The translations under genes and the position numbers were made by a program. Below the pieces are notes generated by a model. The model was not told where the DNA came from. It did no database searches and worked only from the letters and a program-made list of their open reading frames with translations. From Paracrocinitomix mangrovi (GTDB taxonomy: Bacteria > Bacteroidota > Bacteroidia > Flavobacteriales_D > Crocinitomicaceae), in NCBI RefSeq assembly GCF_019740355.2, contig NZ_CP091819.1, positions 4,092,001 to 4,156,000 of the forward strand: DNA of 64,000 nt. Direction: 5' to 3'. This document shows, one piece after another, positions 1 through 9,059 of this stretch. The stretch's first letter is position 1. Each line of letters starts with the position of its first letter.

Positions 1-259
1 ATTCAAACATGTCATAAGTTCCACCTTTGCTTAGTTCTGTTTCAATTTCCTTAACGAATTTTGACACTTTATTTTGTGCTTCTTGCTCGTCAATTCCTTC
101 TTTCTCAGAAATAAATTTGGCTAGGGTTCCATCATTAAATTTGAGGTGTGGGTTAAAAGAAACTACACCTGTTTTGGAGTTAGTGATCATTAGTGATCCG
201 AATCCTGGTAAAATCACTGAAGTTTGAACTTTCAGTATCTCAATTAAATATTTGATCAT
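1..259 (-). CDS. HU-CCDC81 domain protein, N-terminal part (runs off the window)
   Basis: The minus strand is open from an ATG at 259 to the window edge, giving 86 residues that begin MIKYLIEILKVQ and contain ILPGFGSLMITN, then FNPHLKFNDGTLAKFIS. This PGFGs...FNPxLkxNDGxL pattern is that of the bacterial CCDC81-type HU domain. In Bacteroidota it normally heads a protein with two such domains, a membrane segment and a C-terminal SPOR domain that binds denuded peptidoglycan. I infer an envelope- or division-associated, possibly DNA-binding protein. The C-terminal part lies outside the window, so the SPOR domain cannot be checked. Confidence 0.75.
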   Translation of the reverse strand, partial: MIKYLIEILKVQTSVILPGFGSLMITNSKTGVVSFNPHLKFNDGTLAKFISEKEGIDEQEAQNKVSKFVKEIETELSKGGTYDMFE

Positions 260-319
260 AGGGCAAACTGAGTTTGGAGACACAAAATAGTAAAATCTCT
301 ATTTTTTTCTACTATTTTC

Positions 320-1165
320 TTATAAATCTTTAAGTTGGAAGGTCTTATCTAGTCTAACGCCTTTTTCAGTGTTAGTTACCGTACAGCACTGGTTTACAGC
401 ATCATGTTCAAGAAAAAGTACCAATTCTTCGTCTGCGGCTTTTTGTAAAAAAGATCCTTTCTCAGCCAATGTTATTAAAGGTCTTGTGTCATATCCCATC
501 ACATATGGCAAAGGAATATGCCCGACACTTGGTAATAAATCAGCCATAAAAACTATTTTTTTTCCTTTGTAATTGATTATTGGCAATTGTTGCGAATCAG
601 TATGTCCATCCACAAAAAGTACATCAATACCTTTAAATACATTGGTCATTATATCCGCATTTCTTTCAATAAACTTCAATTGTCCACTTTCTTGAATGGG
701 TAAGATATTTTCAGATAGAAATGAAGCCTTTTCTCTTGCATTAGGTTCAGTAGCCCATTTCCAGTGCCTTTCATTGCTCCAGTAAGTTGCGTTTTTAAAA
801 ACAGGTCTAAATCCACTTTCAGTATTTTTAATAGCTCCACCGCAATGATCAAAATGTAAATGCGTCAAAAAAACATCTGTGATATCATCCAAAGAAAAAC
901 CTGCATTCTCAATGGATGTTTTCAAATCTCCATTGCCATGTAAGTAATAATGTGAAAAGAATTTTTCTGATTGTTTGTCACCAATTCCAGTATCTACAAG
1001 CATTAATCTATTACCATCTTCAATAAGTAAACAACGCATGCTCCAATCGCACATATTGTTTTCGTCAGCCGGATTAGTACGTTGCCACAATGTTTTTGGA
1101 ACCACGCCAAACATAGCTCCTCCATCAAGTTTAAAGTTTCCGGAATCAATAGGGTATAAATTCAT
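320..1165 (-). CDS. MBL-fold metallo-hydrolase
   Basis: 281 residues. The motif HLHFDHCGG (about residue 102) is the HxHxDH zinc site of the metallo-beta-lactamase fold. Further fold markers are the strand LMLVDTGIG (about residue 55), DGHTDSQ (about residue 187) for the third metal histidine, and a late histidine in LEHDAV. Overall shape and length match the AHL-lactonase-like/AttM branch of single-domain cytoplasmic hydrolases, but substrate cannot be read from sequence. There is no signal peptide. It is transcribed alone, divergent from mpl. Confidence 0.85.
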   Translation of the reverse strand: MNLYPIDSGNFKLDGGAMFGVVPKTLWQRTNPADENNMCDWSMRCLLIEDGNRLMLVDTGIGDKQSEKFFSHYYLHGNGDLKTSIENAGFSLDDITDVFLTHLHFDHCGGAIKNTESGFRPVFKNATYWSNERHWKWATEPNAREKASFLSENILPIQESGQLKFIERNADIMTNVFKGIDVLFVDGHTDSQQLPIINYKGKKIVFMADLLPSVGHIPLPYVMGYDTRPLITLAEKGSFLQKAADEELVLFLEHDAVNQCCTVTNTEKGVRLDKTFQLKDL

Positions 1166-1352
1166 ATTAGTTTGTTTTGAACCCTGAAATTAAGGTTTTT
1201 CAAATTTTAAAAGCAGAACATGTGTATAAATGTCAGATATAGTTGAAAGCTGATCAAGATTGAGTTTAAGAGCTAGATATTCTAACTACACTGTGGATAA
1301 GTAGTAGGTTAGCTTGTTTGATTGAATGTAAAATGTGCCGAAATTAGACTCA

Positions 1353-2708
1353 ATGAAAGTACATTTTATAGCCATAGGTGGAAGTGCCATGCATAATTTG
1401 GCCATTGCGCTGAAAAGAAAAGGATACGAAGTATCAGGATCTGATGATGAAATATTTGAACCCTCAAAAGGGCGATTAGTAAAGGAAGGGATTTTGCCTG
1501 AATCTTTCGGATGGCATCCTGAAAAAATTACTAATGAATTGGATGCAATCATACTGGGAATGCATGCAAGAAAAGATAATCCTGAATTGTTAAAAGCGCA
1601 AGAACTTGGATTAAATATCTATTCATATCCTGAATTTGTGTACAATCAAACTTCAGATAAAAAGAGATTGGTAATAGGCGGAAGCCATGGAAAAACTACT
1701 ATCACTTCCATGATTCTACACGTACTTTCAAAATTAAATATCAATGCAGATTATCTGGTAGGGGCACAACTAGACGGGTTTGATTGTATGGTTAGACTTA
1801 CTGATGCACCCTTGGTGGTAATTGAAGGGGATGAATATTTATCATCACCCATTGACAGACGACCTAAATTTCACTGGTATAAACCACATGTTGGTTGCAT
1901 AAGTGGAATTGCCTGGGATCATATCAATGTATTTCCAACATTTGAGAACTATTTGGAGCAATTTAAACTGTATACGGACCAATTTGAGAAAGACGGAGTA
2001 TTAGTTTATTTTGAAAGAGATAAAGACATTCAAAAGATACTTCCTGAGGTTAGAAAGGACATCAAGCTAAAATCATACACTACGCCAGATTACAGGGTAG
2101 AGGATGGTGTTACTTATTTGATGTCTGAGATAGGAGAGATTCCACTTTCAGTATTTGGTGAACACAATTTGCAGAATATTATGTGTGCCAAGACAATGCT
2201 CAACGAAATAGGCGTGGATGATGATCAGTTTTTAGAAGCGATTAAAACTTTTGGTGGTGCTGCTAAAAGATTAGAAAAGGTGGCTGAAAATGAGCATTCA
2301 GTTGCTTATAAAGATTTTGCACATTCACCTTCAAAGTTGAAAGCAACAGTTTCAGCTGTTAAGCAACAATATCCGAATAGAAAATTGATAGCATGTATGG
2401 AGCTGCATACATTTTCATCACTTAAAAAAGAGTTTTTACCTCATTACGAAAACTGTATGGCAGAAGCTGATGAGGCTTTGGTATACTTTAGTCCTGAAGT
2501 GGTTGAACATAAAAGATTAGAGCCAATAACTGCTGAACAAGTTGCAGCCGCTTTTGCAACACCAAATGTGAAGGTATTTACCAATTCTGAAGAAATTACT
2601 CAATTATTGAGAGATAAAGAATGGGATGAAACCAACTTATTATTGATGAGTTCAGGAAATTTTCACGGAGTTAACCTGGATGAGTTTGCCAAAGAGTTAA
2701 TTAACTAG
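1353..2708 (+). CDS. mpl: UDP-N-acetylmuramate:L-Ala-gamma-D-Glu-meso-DAP ligase (Mur ligase)
   Basis: Cytoplasmic ATP-dependent ligase that in other bacteria re-attaches recycled murein tripeptide to UDP-MurNAc. The protein starts MKVHFIAIGGSAMHNLAIAL (Rossmann-like N-terminal domain), has the Mur ATP loop GGSHGKTTITSM near residue 110, the central-domain VVIEGDEYLSS, and the C-terminal-domain stretch KDFAHSPSKLKATV. The length of 451 residues fits Mpl/MurC-like ligases. I chose the ATG at 1353 because homologues begin with this strand; an in-frame GTG at 1335 would add six residues. Its stop codon abuts the stop of the convergent DUF4199 gene with no spacer. MurC is the main alternative, but the SAMHN rather than GIGMSG loop favours Mpl. 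Confidence 0.9.
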   Translation: MKVHFIAIGGSAMHNLAIALKRKGYEVSGSDDEIFEPSKGRLVKEGILPESFGWHPEKITNELDAIILGMHARKDNPELLKAQELGLNIYSYPEFVYNQTSDKKRLVIGGSHGKTTITSMILHVLSKLNINADYLVGAQLDGFDCMVRLTDAPLVVIEGDEYLSSPIDRRPKFHWYKPHVGCISGIAWDHINVFPTFENYLEQFKLYTDQFEKDGVLVYFERDKDIQKILPEVRKDIKLKSYTTPDYRVEDGVTYLMSEIGEIPLSVFGEHNLQNIMCAKTMLNEIGVDDDQFLEAIKTFGGAAKRLEKVAENEHSVAYKDFAHSPSKLKATVSAVKQQYPNRKLIACMELHTFSSLKKEFLPHYENCMAEADEALVYFSPEVVEHKRLEPITAEQVAAAFATPNVKVFTNSEEITQLLRDKEWDETNLLLMSSGNFHGVNLDEFAKELIN

Positions 2709-3272
2709 CTATTTGGCATCCCGCAACACAATCCTTCGCATAATAACAGTTGCTCCAAAGGAGTAGATAAAGGCTATCATACTTAATCCTAACATGTGCA
2801 TAAAAAAGATGCTTCTTGGAGAGATGTTACCGTATACCTGGTCTTCTTGTTTTTCAATGTAGCCGTCATAGTCCTCATCTTGCCATGATGGGTCTTTTTC
2901 CTGGTATTCTACAAAAGCTTCCTCGTTGGGAATAGATTCATGTATGGCGGCTACCCAATCAGCTCTTAAACCATCAATGATTGAGTTATCAATTTTCCAA
3001 TGATAAAGAAAAACAAAAACTGAAATGAGAATGGCATAAACAAATCCCCCTTGCATGGCTGTTTTAAAATCATCCGGAAAAATTCCTTTCTCCCAATTTT
3101 TCTCCTTTTTAGTCAGAAACAATCCAACTGAAATAGAAGAAAGAAGCATAAAAAGGTTTAGTAATACCAGAATAAAAAATGCATCTCTGGATATGCCGGT
3201 AAGGAAGCACACCATATTAATGATGATCCAAACCATGGCAAATATTAAACCGAACTTAACCGAAGTTTTCAT
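2709..3272 (-). CDS. DUF4199 domain membrane protein
   Basis: 187 residues. Four hydrophobic segments are visible: about residues 8-26, 30-52, 73-91 and 158-178. Between the third and fourth lies a charged loop with several Glu/Asp residues (residues about 100-150). Start MKTSVKFGLIFAMVWI and the charged loop before the last helix are typical of DUF4199, a Bacteroidota inner-membrane family of unknown function. It follows the desaturase gene on the same strand after a 29-base gap. Confidence 0.75.
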   Translation of the reverse strand: MKTSVKFGLIFAMVWIIINMVCFLTGISRDAFFILVLLNLFMLLSSISVGLFLTKKEKNWEKGIFPDDFKTAMQGGFVYAILISVFVFLYHWKIDNSIIDGLRADWVAAIHESIPNEEAFVEYQEKDPSWQDEDYDGYIEKQEDQVYGNISPRSIFFMHMLGLSMIAFIYSFGATVIMRRIVLRDAK

Positions 3273-3301
3273 ACGGCATCAAAGGTATTAATATTCTGAA
3301 A

Positions 3302-4393
3302 TTATGCTCTACCAAGGGATTTCAAAAGCTTAGTATGATAAGCAATTGCCTTGAAGAAAGTTGTGTGTGAATTGTAAGGTACGTTGTACTCTTTAGCAGT
3401 TTCTCTTACAATTTTTGAAATCTTCTTATAGTGAACATGGCAGATGTTTGGAAACAAATGGTGCTCAACTTGATAATTCAATCCTCCAATCAACCAATAC
3501 AAAATGCGGCTCTCAGGAGCAAAATTGGCAGTAGTTTGCATTTGGTGAATCATAAAGTTATTATCAATAGAAGTTTCTCCTTTAGTGTCTACGAATTCAG
3601 TTTCAGGAATTACATGAGCCGGTTGGAAAACCAACGCAAGGATCAAACCTGCAACAAAGTGATACATGAATACAAAAATCACAAACCAGTACCAGGCAAT
3701 GTCAATGATTAACATTGGAAGTACAAGTGCGATTGTGTAATAAACAACTTTGAAGAAAATCAATTTTGTCAACAACCATCCGTAGCTGTCTTTTTCAGTA
3801 TCTAAGATTCCCATTTTCTTGTATCTGTTCAATTGCTTGAAATCTTTAGCAGTGATCCAAGAAAAAGTCATTAATCCGTAGAAGAACCAGGCATATAAAT
3901 GCTGAAATTTGTGGATTTTTTTGCGCTCTTCATTTGGCGAAAATCTCAATACTCCCGGAGGTTGAATATCTTCATCATATCCGTGCACATTAGTGTAGGT
4001 ATGGTGTAAAACGTTGTGTTGCATTCTCCAGGTAGGAGCAAATCCTCCAACAAGATTTAATAAACCTCCTAAGGCTTTATTTACTTTATCGTTTTTAGAA
4101 TAAGAACCGTGATTTGCATCATGCATGATGGATAATCCAATTCCTGCTGTTCCTAATCCCATGATGAAATACAACAATCCAGTTAGCCAGATACTCTGAA
4201 CTAATGTAGAAAGTAAAAATCCAAGAGGAATAAAGAATAATGAAATCATGAAGATGGTTTTGATCTTCATATTTGCATTAGCATATCTTGAAATGTTATT
4301 CTCTTTAAAATAAGCTCTAACACGTTTATTAAGTGTTGTGCTAAATTCCTTCCCTATTTTAGGGTTATACGTTATCGGTTTAATTGCTTGCAT
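3302..4393 (-). CDS. Fatty acid desaturase (acyl-CoA/acyl-lipid type)
   Basis: Integral-membrane di-iron desaturase, 363 residues. The three histidine boxes are all present: HDANHGS (about residue 90), HNVLHHTYTN (about 126) and QVEHHLFPNICH (about 308). Hydrophobic pairs lie at about residues 47-85 and 200-255. The QxxHH third box puts it with front-end/linoleoyl-type desaturases rather than DesA delta-9 enzymes with HxxHH. The expected role is to introduce double bonds into membrane fatty acids for fluidity control. Regiospecificity is not deducible. A tandem 9-bp repeat sits just upstream of its probable promoter (see 4426-4448). Confidence 0.9.
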   Translation of the reverse strand: MQAIKPITYNPKIGKEFSTTLNKRVRAYFKENNISRYANANMKIKTIFMISLFFIPLGFLLSTLVQSIWLTGLLYFIMGLGTAGIGLSIMHDANHGSYSKNDKVNKALGGLLNLVGGFAPTWRMQHNVLHHTYTNVHGYDEDIQPPGVLRFSPNEERKKIHKFQHLYAWFFYGLMTFSWITAKDFKQLNRYKKMGILDTEKDSYGWLLTKLIFFKVVYYTIALVLPMLIIDIAWYWFVIFVFMYHFVAGLILALVFQPAHVIPETEFVDTKGETSIDNNFMIHQMQTTANFAPESRILYWLIGGLNYQVEHHLFPNICHVHYKKISKIVRETAKEYNVPYNSHTTFFKAIAYHTKLLKSLGRA

Positions 4394-4425
4394 GGTAATT
4401 TTTTGAGATAATATATATCCGAGTG

Positions 4426-4448
4426 CAAAGTTACGGTAATTACGGTAT
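4426..4448 (-). promoter_or_regulatory. Probable desaturase promoter with tandem 9-bp repeats
   Basis: On the minus strand, 4433-4426 reads TAACTTTG, matching the Bacteroidota -7 consensus TAnnTTTG, 32 bases before the desaturase ATG. Immediately upstream (4431-4448, plus strand) are two adjacent 9-bp repeats, TTACGGTAA and TTACGGTAT. No good -33 element is seen. The repeat is positioned where a regulator could block or help RNA polymerase. Function is inference. Confidence 0.45.
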
Positions 4449-4520
4449 ATATATCCCTATTTTTTGTTAACCTTTTAAAGATTCAATTCTTAATAAGCTG
4501 AATCTAATGACTTTATAAAT

Positions 4521-6452
4521 TTATTTTTTCTTGTTCTTAGCTCTTTCTTGCTGTAACTTTTGAGCGTCTTCCAATCTTTGTTGGAATCTTGATTTACCCT
4601 TACTTTTCTTAGGGTTTGCTCTGTTTTCCTCAATCTTAGCTAAGATTTTTTCATCATCAATCATAAAACGCTTAATAGCGAACATGATTAATACTGTCAT
4701 TAAGGTGGAGATGAAATAGTAGTAACTCAAACCTGCGGCATAAGAGTTAAAGAAGAAAATCATCATAATCGGGAAGAAGTACATGATAAACTTCATATTA
4801 GGCATACCTTCTTGCGTTGGCTGCTGCATATTGCTACTATTGTAGTGAGTGTATAAAAGTGTGGTGATGGCCATCAACAAAGTAAAGATACTCATGTGAT
4901 CCCCGTAAAGTGGAATTGAAAATCCAAATGTTACCGGAGAGTCATATGTTGATAGGTCTTCTGCCCACAAAAAGCTTGTTTGTCTTAATTCAATTGCAGA
5001 AGGGAACAATCGGAAAATAGCGAAAAGGATAGGCATTTGAATCAACATTGGCACACATCCTGCCAAAGGACTCACTCCTGTTTCTCGATAAAGCGCCATG
5101 GTTTCCTGTTGCTTCTTCATGGCATCCTCTTTTTTAGGATACTTTTTAGTGATCTTTTCAATTTCCGGTTTTAGTACTTTCATCATGGCAGATGATTTGT
5201 ACATTTTGTAGTTAACCGGGCTCAATACAAGCTTTACAATAATTGTCAAAATCAAAATGGCTAATCCAACACCCATCCCTGTGTCTAACAACCACATAAA
5301 TAAAGGACGGATAGCTCCTTTGTTGATCCATCTAAATAATCCTGTTCCCAACTCAACGATATCTTCTGTACCGTTGTCATACTCCACCAAAATATCGTAA
5401 TCAGCAGGACCAAAGTACCAGTTAAGCTCAACAACATTGTCAGCTTTTGTTGTACCAAGGTTTAAATCTGCACCATATTGTTTTACATAAGTTGTTTGCT
5501 CTTGATCTTCAATTGCGTACAAAGTAACTTTAGAATCTTTTTTACCAAATCCATTTTTTGCAGAAACAATAGCAGTAAAGAAGGTAGATCTGAATGAAAC
5601 CCAATCCACTACTTCTTCCATGTCTTCACTTTCAGTATTTTGGATGTAATCATAATCATCATCCTTGTATTGCCAGTAAAGCGTTGCTTGTCTTTTCTCG
5701 TTTGGATAGTACTTTTCATTGTTTAACAAGTACATATCAGAAGTAAATTGTGCACTTGCTACTTCTTTATCCGTAAACCCTTCAAAATAGATATCAAAAT
5801 CCAAATCATATTTGTTAGGCTTCATCTTATAAGTAAAACCAACAACTTTTCCATTTCTGTTAGATTCTAATGTGATTGATTTATCATCTTGATCAACTAC
5901 AGCAAAAGCCAACTGATCTGTTCTTACAGTATTAGCCCCTTCAGGATAAATTAAACCGTAAGTAGAGATTTCGTCATACAGGTGAAGTGGATTCTTGTTA
6001 CCTGCAGCATAATCTTCATACGATAAATAGTCTTTTAAGAATACGTTTTTGATGTAACCACCTCTGTTAGTTACTTCAAGAATCAATACTTCATTTTCTA
6101 AAGTGTAAGTTTCTTCAGGTACTGAGTTGGTATCAATATTTTCAACGATTGTTTGCTTTGTTGTGTCATTCAAAACAGGTTGAATTAGTAAGAAAGTATC
6201 TTCACCTGTAAGTGTATCTAAAAACAACTGACCTTTTACTGAATCAATAATTGGATCACCATTGTCATCAAACTGAGCAATTAGACTATTAGGTAATTCA
6301 GTAGCGTTTGAATCTGCAACGATTTCTTGTTTAGTAGAATCTTTGTCATTATCTGCTGAAGCATTTTCATCAGCACCTTGTCTATTAAACAAACTAAACC
6401 CAATTAAGGTGGCTGCGATCAATACTAATCCTATCAGTGTCTTTTTATCCAT
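4521..6452 (-). CDS. yidC: Membrane protein insertase YidC
   Basis: 643 residues, the long form found in Gram-negatives. An N-terminal anchor (about residues 5-20) is followed by a large periplasmic P1 domain (about 70-360). The Oxa1/Alb3 core comes next, with membrane segments from about residue 385 (MWLLDTGMGVGLAILILTII), a cytoplasmic Lys-rich hairpin (KPEIEKITKKYPKKEDAMKK), the segment GCVPMLIQMPILFAIF, and later helices to about 600. The basic C-terminal tail (KKSKGKSRFQQRL, ending RAKNKKK) is expected to touch the ribosome. It inserts proteins alone or with SecYEG. It lies downstream of pyrG on the same strand, a common order in Flavobacteriales. Confidence 0.97.
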   Translation of the reverse strand: MDKKTLIGLVLIAATLIGFSLFNRQGADENASADNDKDSTKQEIVADSNATELPNSLIAQFDDNGDPIIDSVKGQLFLDTLTGEDTFLLIQPVLNDTTKQTIVENIDTNSVPEETYTLENEVLILEVTNRGGYIKNVFLKDYLSYEDYAAGNKNPLHLYDEISTYGLIYPEGANTVRTDQLAFAVVDQDDKSITLESNRNGKVVGFTYKMKPNKYDLDFDIYFEGFTDKEVASAQFTSDMYLLNNEKYYPNEKRQATLYWQYKDDDYDYIQNTESEDMEEVVDWVSFRSTFFTAIVSAKNGFGKKDSKVTLYAIEDQEQTTYVKQYGADLNLGTTKADNVVELNWYFGPADYDILVEYDNGTEDIVELGTGLFRWINKGAIRPLFMWLLDTGMGVGLAILILTIIVKLVLSPVNYKMYKSSAMMKVLKPEIEKITKKYPKKEDAMKKQQETMALYRETGVSPLAGCVPMLIQMPILFAIFRLFPSAIELRQTSFLWAEDLSTYDSPVTFGFSIPLYGDHMSIFTLLMAITTLLYTHYNSSNMQQPTQEGMPNMKFIMYFFPIMMIFFFNSYAAGLSYYYFISTLMTVLIMFAIKRFMIDDEKILAKIEENRANPKKSKGKSRFQQRLEDAQKLQQERAKNKKK

Positions 6453-6577
6453 TCAATCAAACATTTTTCAATGCTGCAAACTTGTACAGCTTTTGAATTG
6501 GTTGGCAAAATTAGTCAACTTATTTTAATGGGGACGAAAAGCAGGCAGTAATATTTTAGAATCTAAAAACAATGGCC

Positions 6578-6607
6578 TGGATTTTATTGATATTCCAATA
6601 AAATCCA
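6578..6607. other. Strong AT-rich hairpin between pyrG and yidC
   Basis: A perfect 12-bp inverted repeat (TGGATTTTATTG / CAATAAAATCCA) with a 6-base loop begins about 25 bases past the pyrG stop. In the direction of transcription (minus) no T-tract follows at once; the nearest TTTTT is about 8 bases further on. It may be a weak terminator or an RNA 3'-end stabiliser. Confidence 0.5.
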
Positions 6608-6632
6608 ACCGTTAAAGACTAAAATTTAGGCA

Positions 6633-8279
6633 CTAAGAATTAACCTTAGAATCAGATTTTTGCGCAAACTTTTCTTTTTGTTTGATTGCAGCATTCACAA
6701 AAGCAATGAATAAAGGATGTGGTTTTTCAACCGTACTTTTATATTCAGGATGGAATTGTGCACCAACAAACCAAGGATGATTTGGAATTTCAACTACTTC
6801 AACCAGTCCTGTTTTAGGATTTTTACCTGTTGCTAACATTCCATTGTATTCAAAGTCTTGTAAATAGGCACTGTTGAATTCAAATCTGTGACGGTGTCTT
6901 TCTTCAATATCTTTTTGCTTGTACGCATCAAATACTCTAGAACCTTCTTTCAATTCACATTCATAAGCACCTAAACGCATTGTTCCTCCAAGGTTTTTAA
7001 TGCTTTTTTGCTCTTCCATCAAGTCGATTACAGGATGAGTGCTGTCTCTTTCAATTTCAGCCGTATGCGCATCATGCCATCCAATAACATTTCTAGCAAA
7101 TTCAATAACTGCCACTTGCATTCCCAAACAAATTCCAAAGAATGGAATACCGTTTTCTCTTGCAAATTTTACTGCTTCAATTTTACCATCAATTCCTCTT
7201 GAACCAAATCCCGGAGCAACTAAAATTCCGTCTACATCTCCTAATTTTTCTTCAATGCTGTCATCACTGATTTTTGCAGAGTGAATCCATTTTAGTTCAA
7301 CTTTACATTCGTTGGCAGCACCAGCATGTTCAAATGCTTCAGATATTGATTTATATGAATCTTTTAGCTCAACGTATTTACCTACCAAAGCAATTTTTAC
7401 TTTGTTTTTAGGCTTTTTTAATCGAGACAAAAAGTCTTTCCATTCGTTTAATTCTGGCTCTCCATTATCCGGTAAATGCAATTTTCTAAGCACCTCAGTG
7501 TCTAGTTTTTCTTGTTGCATCAAAAGAGGTACTTCATAAATAGTAGATACATCCATTGATTCAATTACCGAAGTAGGAACCACATTACAGAACAAAGCAA
7601 TTTTTCTTCTGATAGAATCATCTAAGTGATGTTCCGTTCTACAAACAAGAATATCAGGCTGAACTCCTAATTCCAACATTTGTTTAACAGAATGTTGAGT
7701 AGGCTTGGTTTTTAATTCTCCTGCTGCACTTAAAAAAGGAACCAAAGTAAGGTGAATAACCAAACAATCTTCGCGGTTTTCCCACAGCATTTGACGAACT
7801 GCCTCAACATACGGCAATGATTCAATATCACCAACAGTTCCACCAATCTCAGTAATTACAATATCGTATTCACCAGATTGACCCAACATTTTGATTCTTC
7901 TTTTGATTTCATCCGTAATGTGAGGGATAATTTGAACTGTTTTTCCTAAGAACTCACCTTTACGCTCTTTTTCAATCACAGATTGATAGATACGTCCTGT
8001 AGTTACATTATTGGCTTGTGAGGTAGGAACATTTAAAAAACGCTCATAATGTCCAAGATCCAAATCAGTTTCAGCTCCGTCATTTGTAACATAGCATTCA
8101 CCATGCTCATAAGGGTTCAAAGTTCCCGGATCAATATTGATATAAGGATCTAGTTTTTGAATAGTAACCGAGTGTCCACGAGCTTGTAATAATTTGGCTA
8201 GAGAAGCCGAGATAATACCTTTTCCTAAAGATGAGGTAACCCCGCCGGTTACAAAGATGTACTTAGTTGAATCTGACAT
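6633..8279 (-). CDS. pyrG: CTP synthase
   Basis: Converts UTP to CTP with glutamine and ATP. 548 residues, the normal length. The N-terminal amidoligase domain begins KYIFVTGGVTSSLGKGI with the Walker-type loop and carries EHGECYVTNDGAETDLD. The C-terminal class I glutamine amidotransferase domain (about 290-530) has the nucleophile Cys in FFGICLGMQ (about residue 385) and the His-Glu pair in QFHPEY (about 515). A promoter is visible just upstream (8308-8337). Confidence 0.98.
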   Translation of the reverse strand: MSDSTKYIFVTGGVTSSLGKGIISASLAKLLQARGHSVTIQKLDPYINIDPGTLNPYEHGECYVTNDGAETDLDLGHYERFLNVPTSQANNVTTGRIYQSVIEKERKGEFLGKTVQIIPHITDEIKRRIKMLGQSGEYDIVITEIGGTVGDIESLPYVEAVRQMLWENREDCLVIHLTLVPFLSAAGELKTKPTQHSVKQMLELGVQPDILVCRTEHHLDDSIRRKIALFCNVVPTSVIESMDVSTIYEVPLLMQQEKLDTEVLRKLHLPDNGEPELNEWKDFLSRLKKPKNKVKIALVGKYVELKDSYKSISEAFEHAGAANECKVELKWIHSAKISDDSIEEKLGDVDGILVAPGFGSRGIDGKIEAVKFARENGIPFFGICLGMQVAVIEFARNVIGWHDAHTAEIERDSTHPVIDLMEEQKSIKNLGGTMRLGAYECELKEGSRVFDAYKQKDIEERHRHRFEFNSAYLQDFEYNGMLATGKNPKTGLVEVVEIPNHPWFVGAQFHPEYKSTVEKPHPLFIAFVNAAIKQKEKFAQKSDSKVNS

Positions 8280-8307
8280 TTTCCTTGCGTTTTGTAACTA
8301 CGGGAGA

Positions 8308-8337
8308 CAAAGATAGGGAATAATAAGAGCTCGGCAA
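8308..8337 (-). promoter_or_regulatory. pyrG promoter
   Basis: Minus-strand TATCTTTG (8315-8308) is an exact TAnnTTTG -7 element. A -33 type TTG (8337-8335) sits 19 bases upstream. The predicted transcription start is about 20 bases before the pyrG ATG. Confidence 0.6.
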
Positions 8338-8386
8338 TTAAAAATTCAGGAATTAAATATTAAAAGGTTTTAAACAATGTTTAAAT

Positions 8387-8430
8387 AGTGATGAGTTAAG
8401 AGATATGAGTGATGAGTTATGAGGGGTGAG
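8387..8430 (+). repeat. Degenerate TGATGAGTTA-type direct repeats
   Basis: AGTGATGAGTTA occurs exactly at 8387-8398 and again at 8408-8419, followed by further GAG/GTGAG-rich copies up to about 8430. The same word family recurs at 24439-24448 (inverted orientation relative to 24932-24963). It lies in a 265-base gap between pyrG and a lipoprotein gene that otherwise holds only the pyrG promoter. Confidence 0.7.
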
Positions 8431-8545
8431 GTAATTGTGAATATGTGAATGTTTAATTTTTAATTGGATGCATTTTTATTCCTTCATTTGTTAGTGTCAA
8501 CGATTTAGTAAAGGAATTTTAAATTTGAAAGACGAATTGAGGATT

Positions 8546-9028
8546 ATGAATCTTAAAACATTTATTTTATCCACTATTATGCTCACATTGTTTGTTTCAT
8601 GTAATAATGACAAACTTGAAGAAGATGAGGAGAATGTAGATTCATTAAATATTGAGCAAACTGAACCATCTCATTCAGCCTTATTTGGAGTTTGGAAAAC
8701 ATCTAGGAGATTTCCATTAATTTATATTACTGAAGAGTCTTATGAAACAAGGGTAGAAAATGAAATAGGATCCTTATTTATTTGCTTAGACAGCAATATG
8801 TGGGAGATTTTTAATTTTTCATTAGCTTTTGATGATTCGACAAATTATAAATGGTATAGTACTTTTTACGTAAATGAAAATATTAGCTATGAATTATTGG
8901 ATAGCGGAAATATTTTTGTTAGTAAGAATGCGCTAGTTTTTGACAAACTTATTTTAGATACTTTAAATGTTCACATTGACACAACGTTAGATAACCCAGG
9001 CTTAGAATTGTACACTTTTGGAAATTAA
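8546..9028 (+). CDS. Small lipoprotein of unknown function
   Basis: 160 residues from the ATG at 8546; an upstream in-frame TTG at 8525 is less likely because it would add a charged stretch before the signal peptide. MNLKTFILSTIMLTLFVSC is a lipoprotein signal with Cys at residue 19, followed by an acidic linker (DKLEEDEENVD). The mature part has a YITEESY/WEIFNFSLAFD pattern of alternating strands and no motif I recognise. I judge it an outer-membrane-anchored accessory protein. It is bounded by low-complexity repeats on both sides (8387-8430 and 9060-9108) and sits between two housekeeping genes. Confidence 0.7.
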   Translation: MNLKTFILSTIMLTLFVSCNNDKLEEDEENVDSLNIEQTEPSHSALFGVWKTSRRFPLIYITEESYETRVENEIGSLFICLDSNMWEIFNFSLAFDDSTNYKWYSTFYVNENISYELLDSGNIFVSKNALVFDKLILDTLNVHIDTTLDNPGLELYTFGN

Positions 9029-9059
9029 AAAGGGATTTATGTAGTTAAAAAATTTTATC

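Noticed and set aside
27-227. Plus-strand 66-codon frame
   Set aside because: It lies antisense to the HU-CCDC81 coding sequence, whose frame is clearly homologous to known domains.
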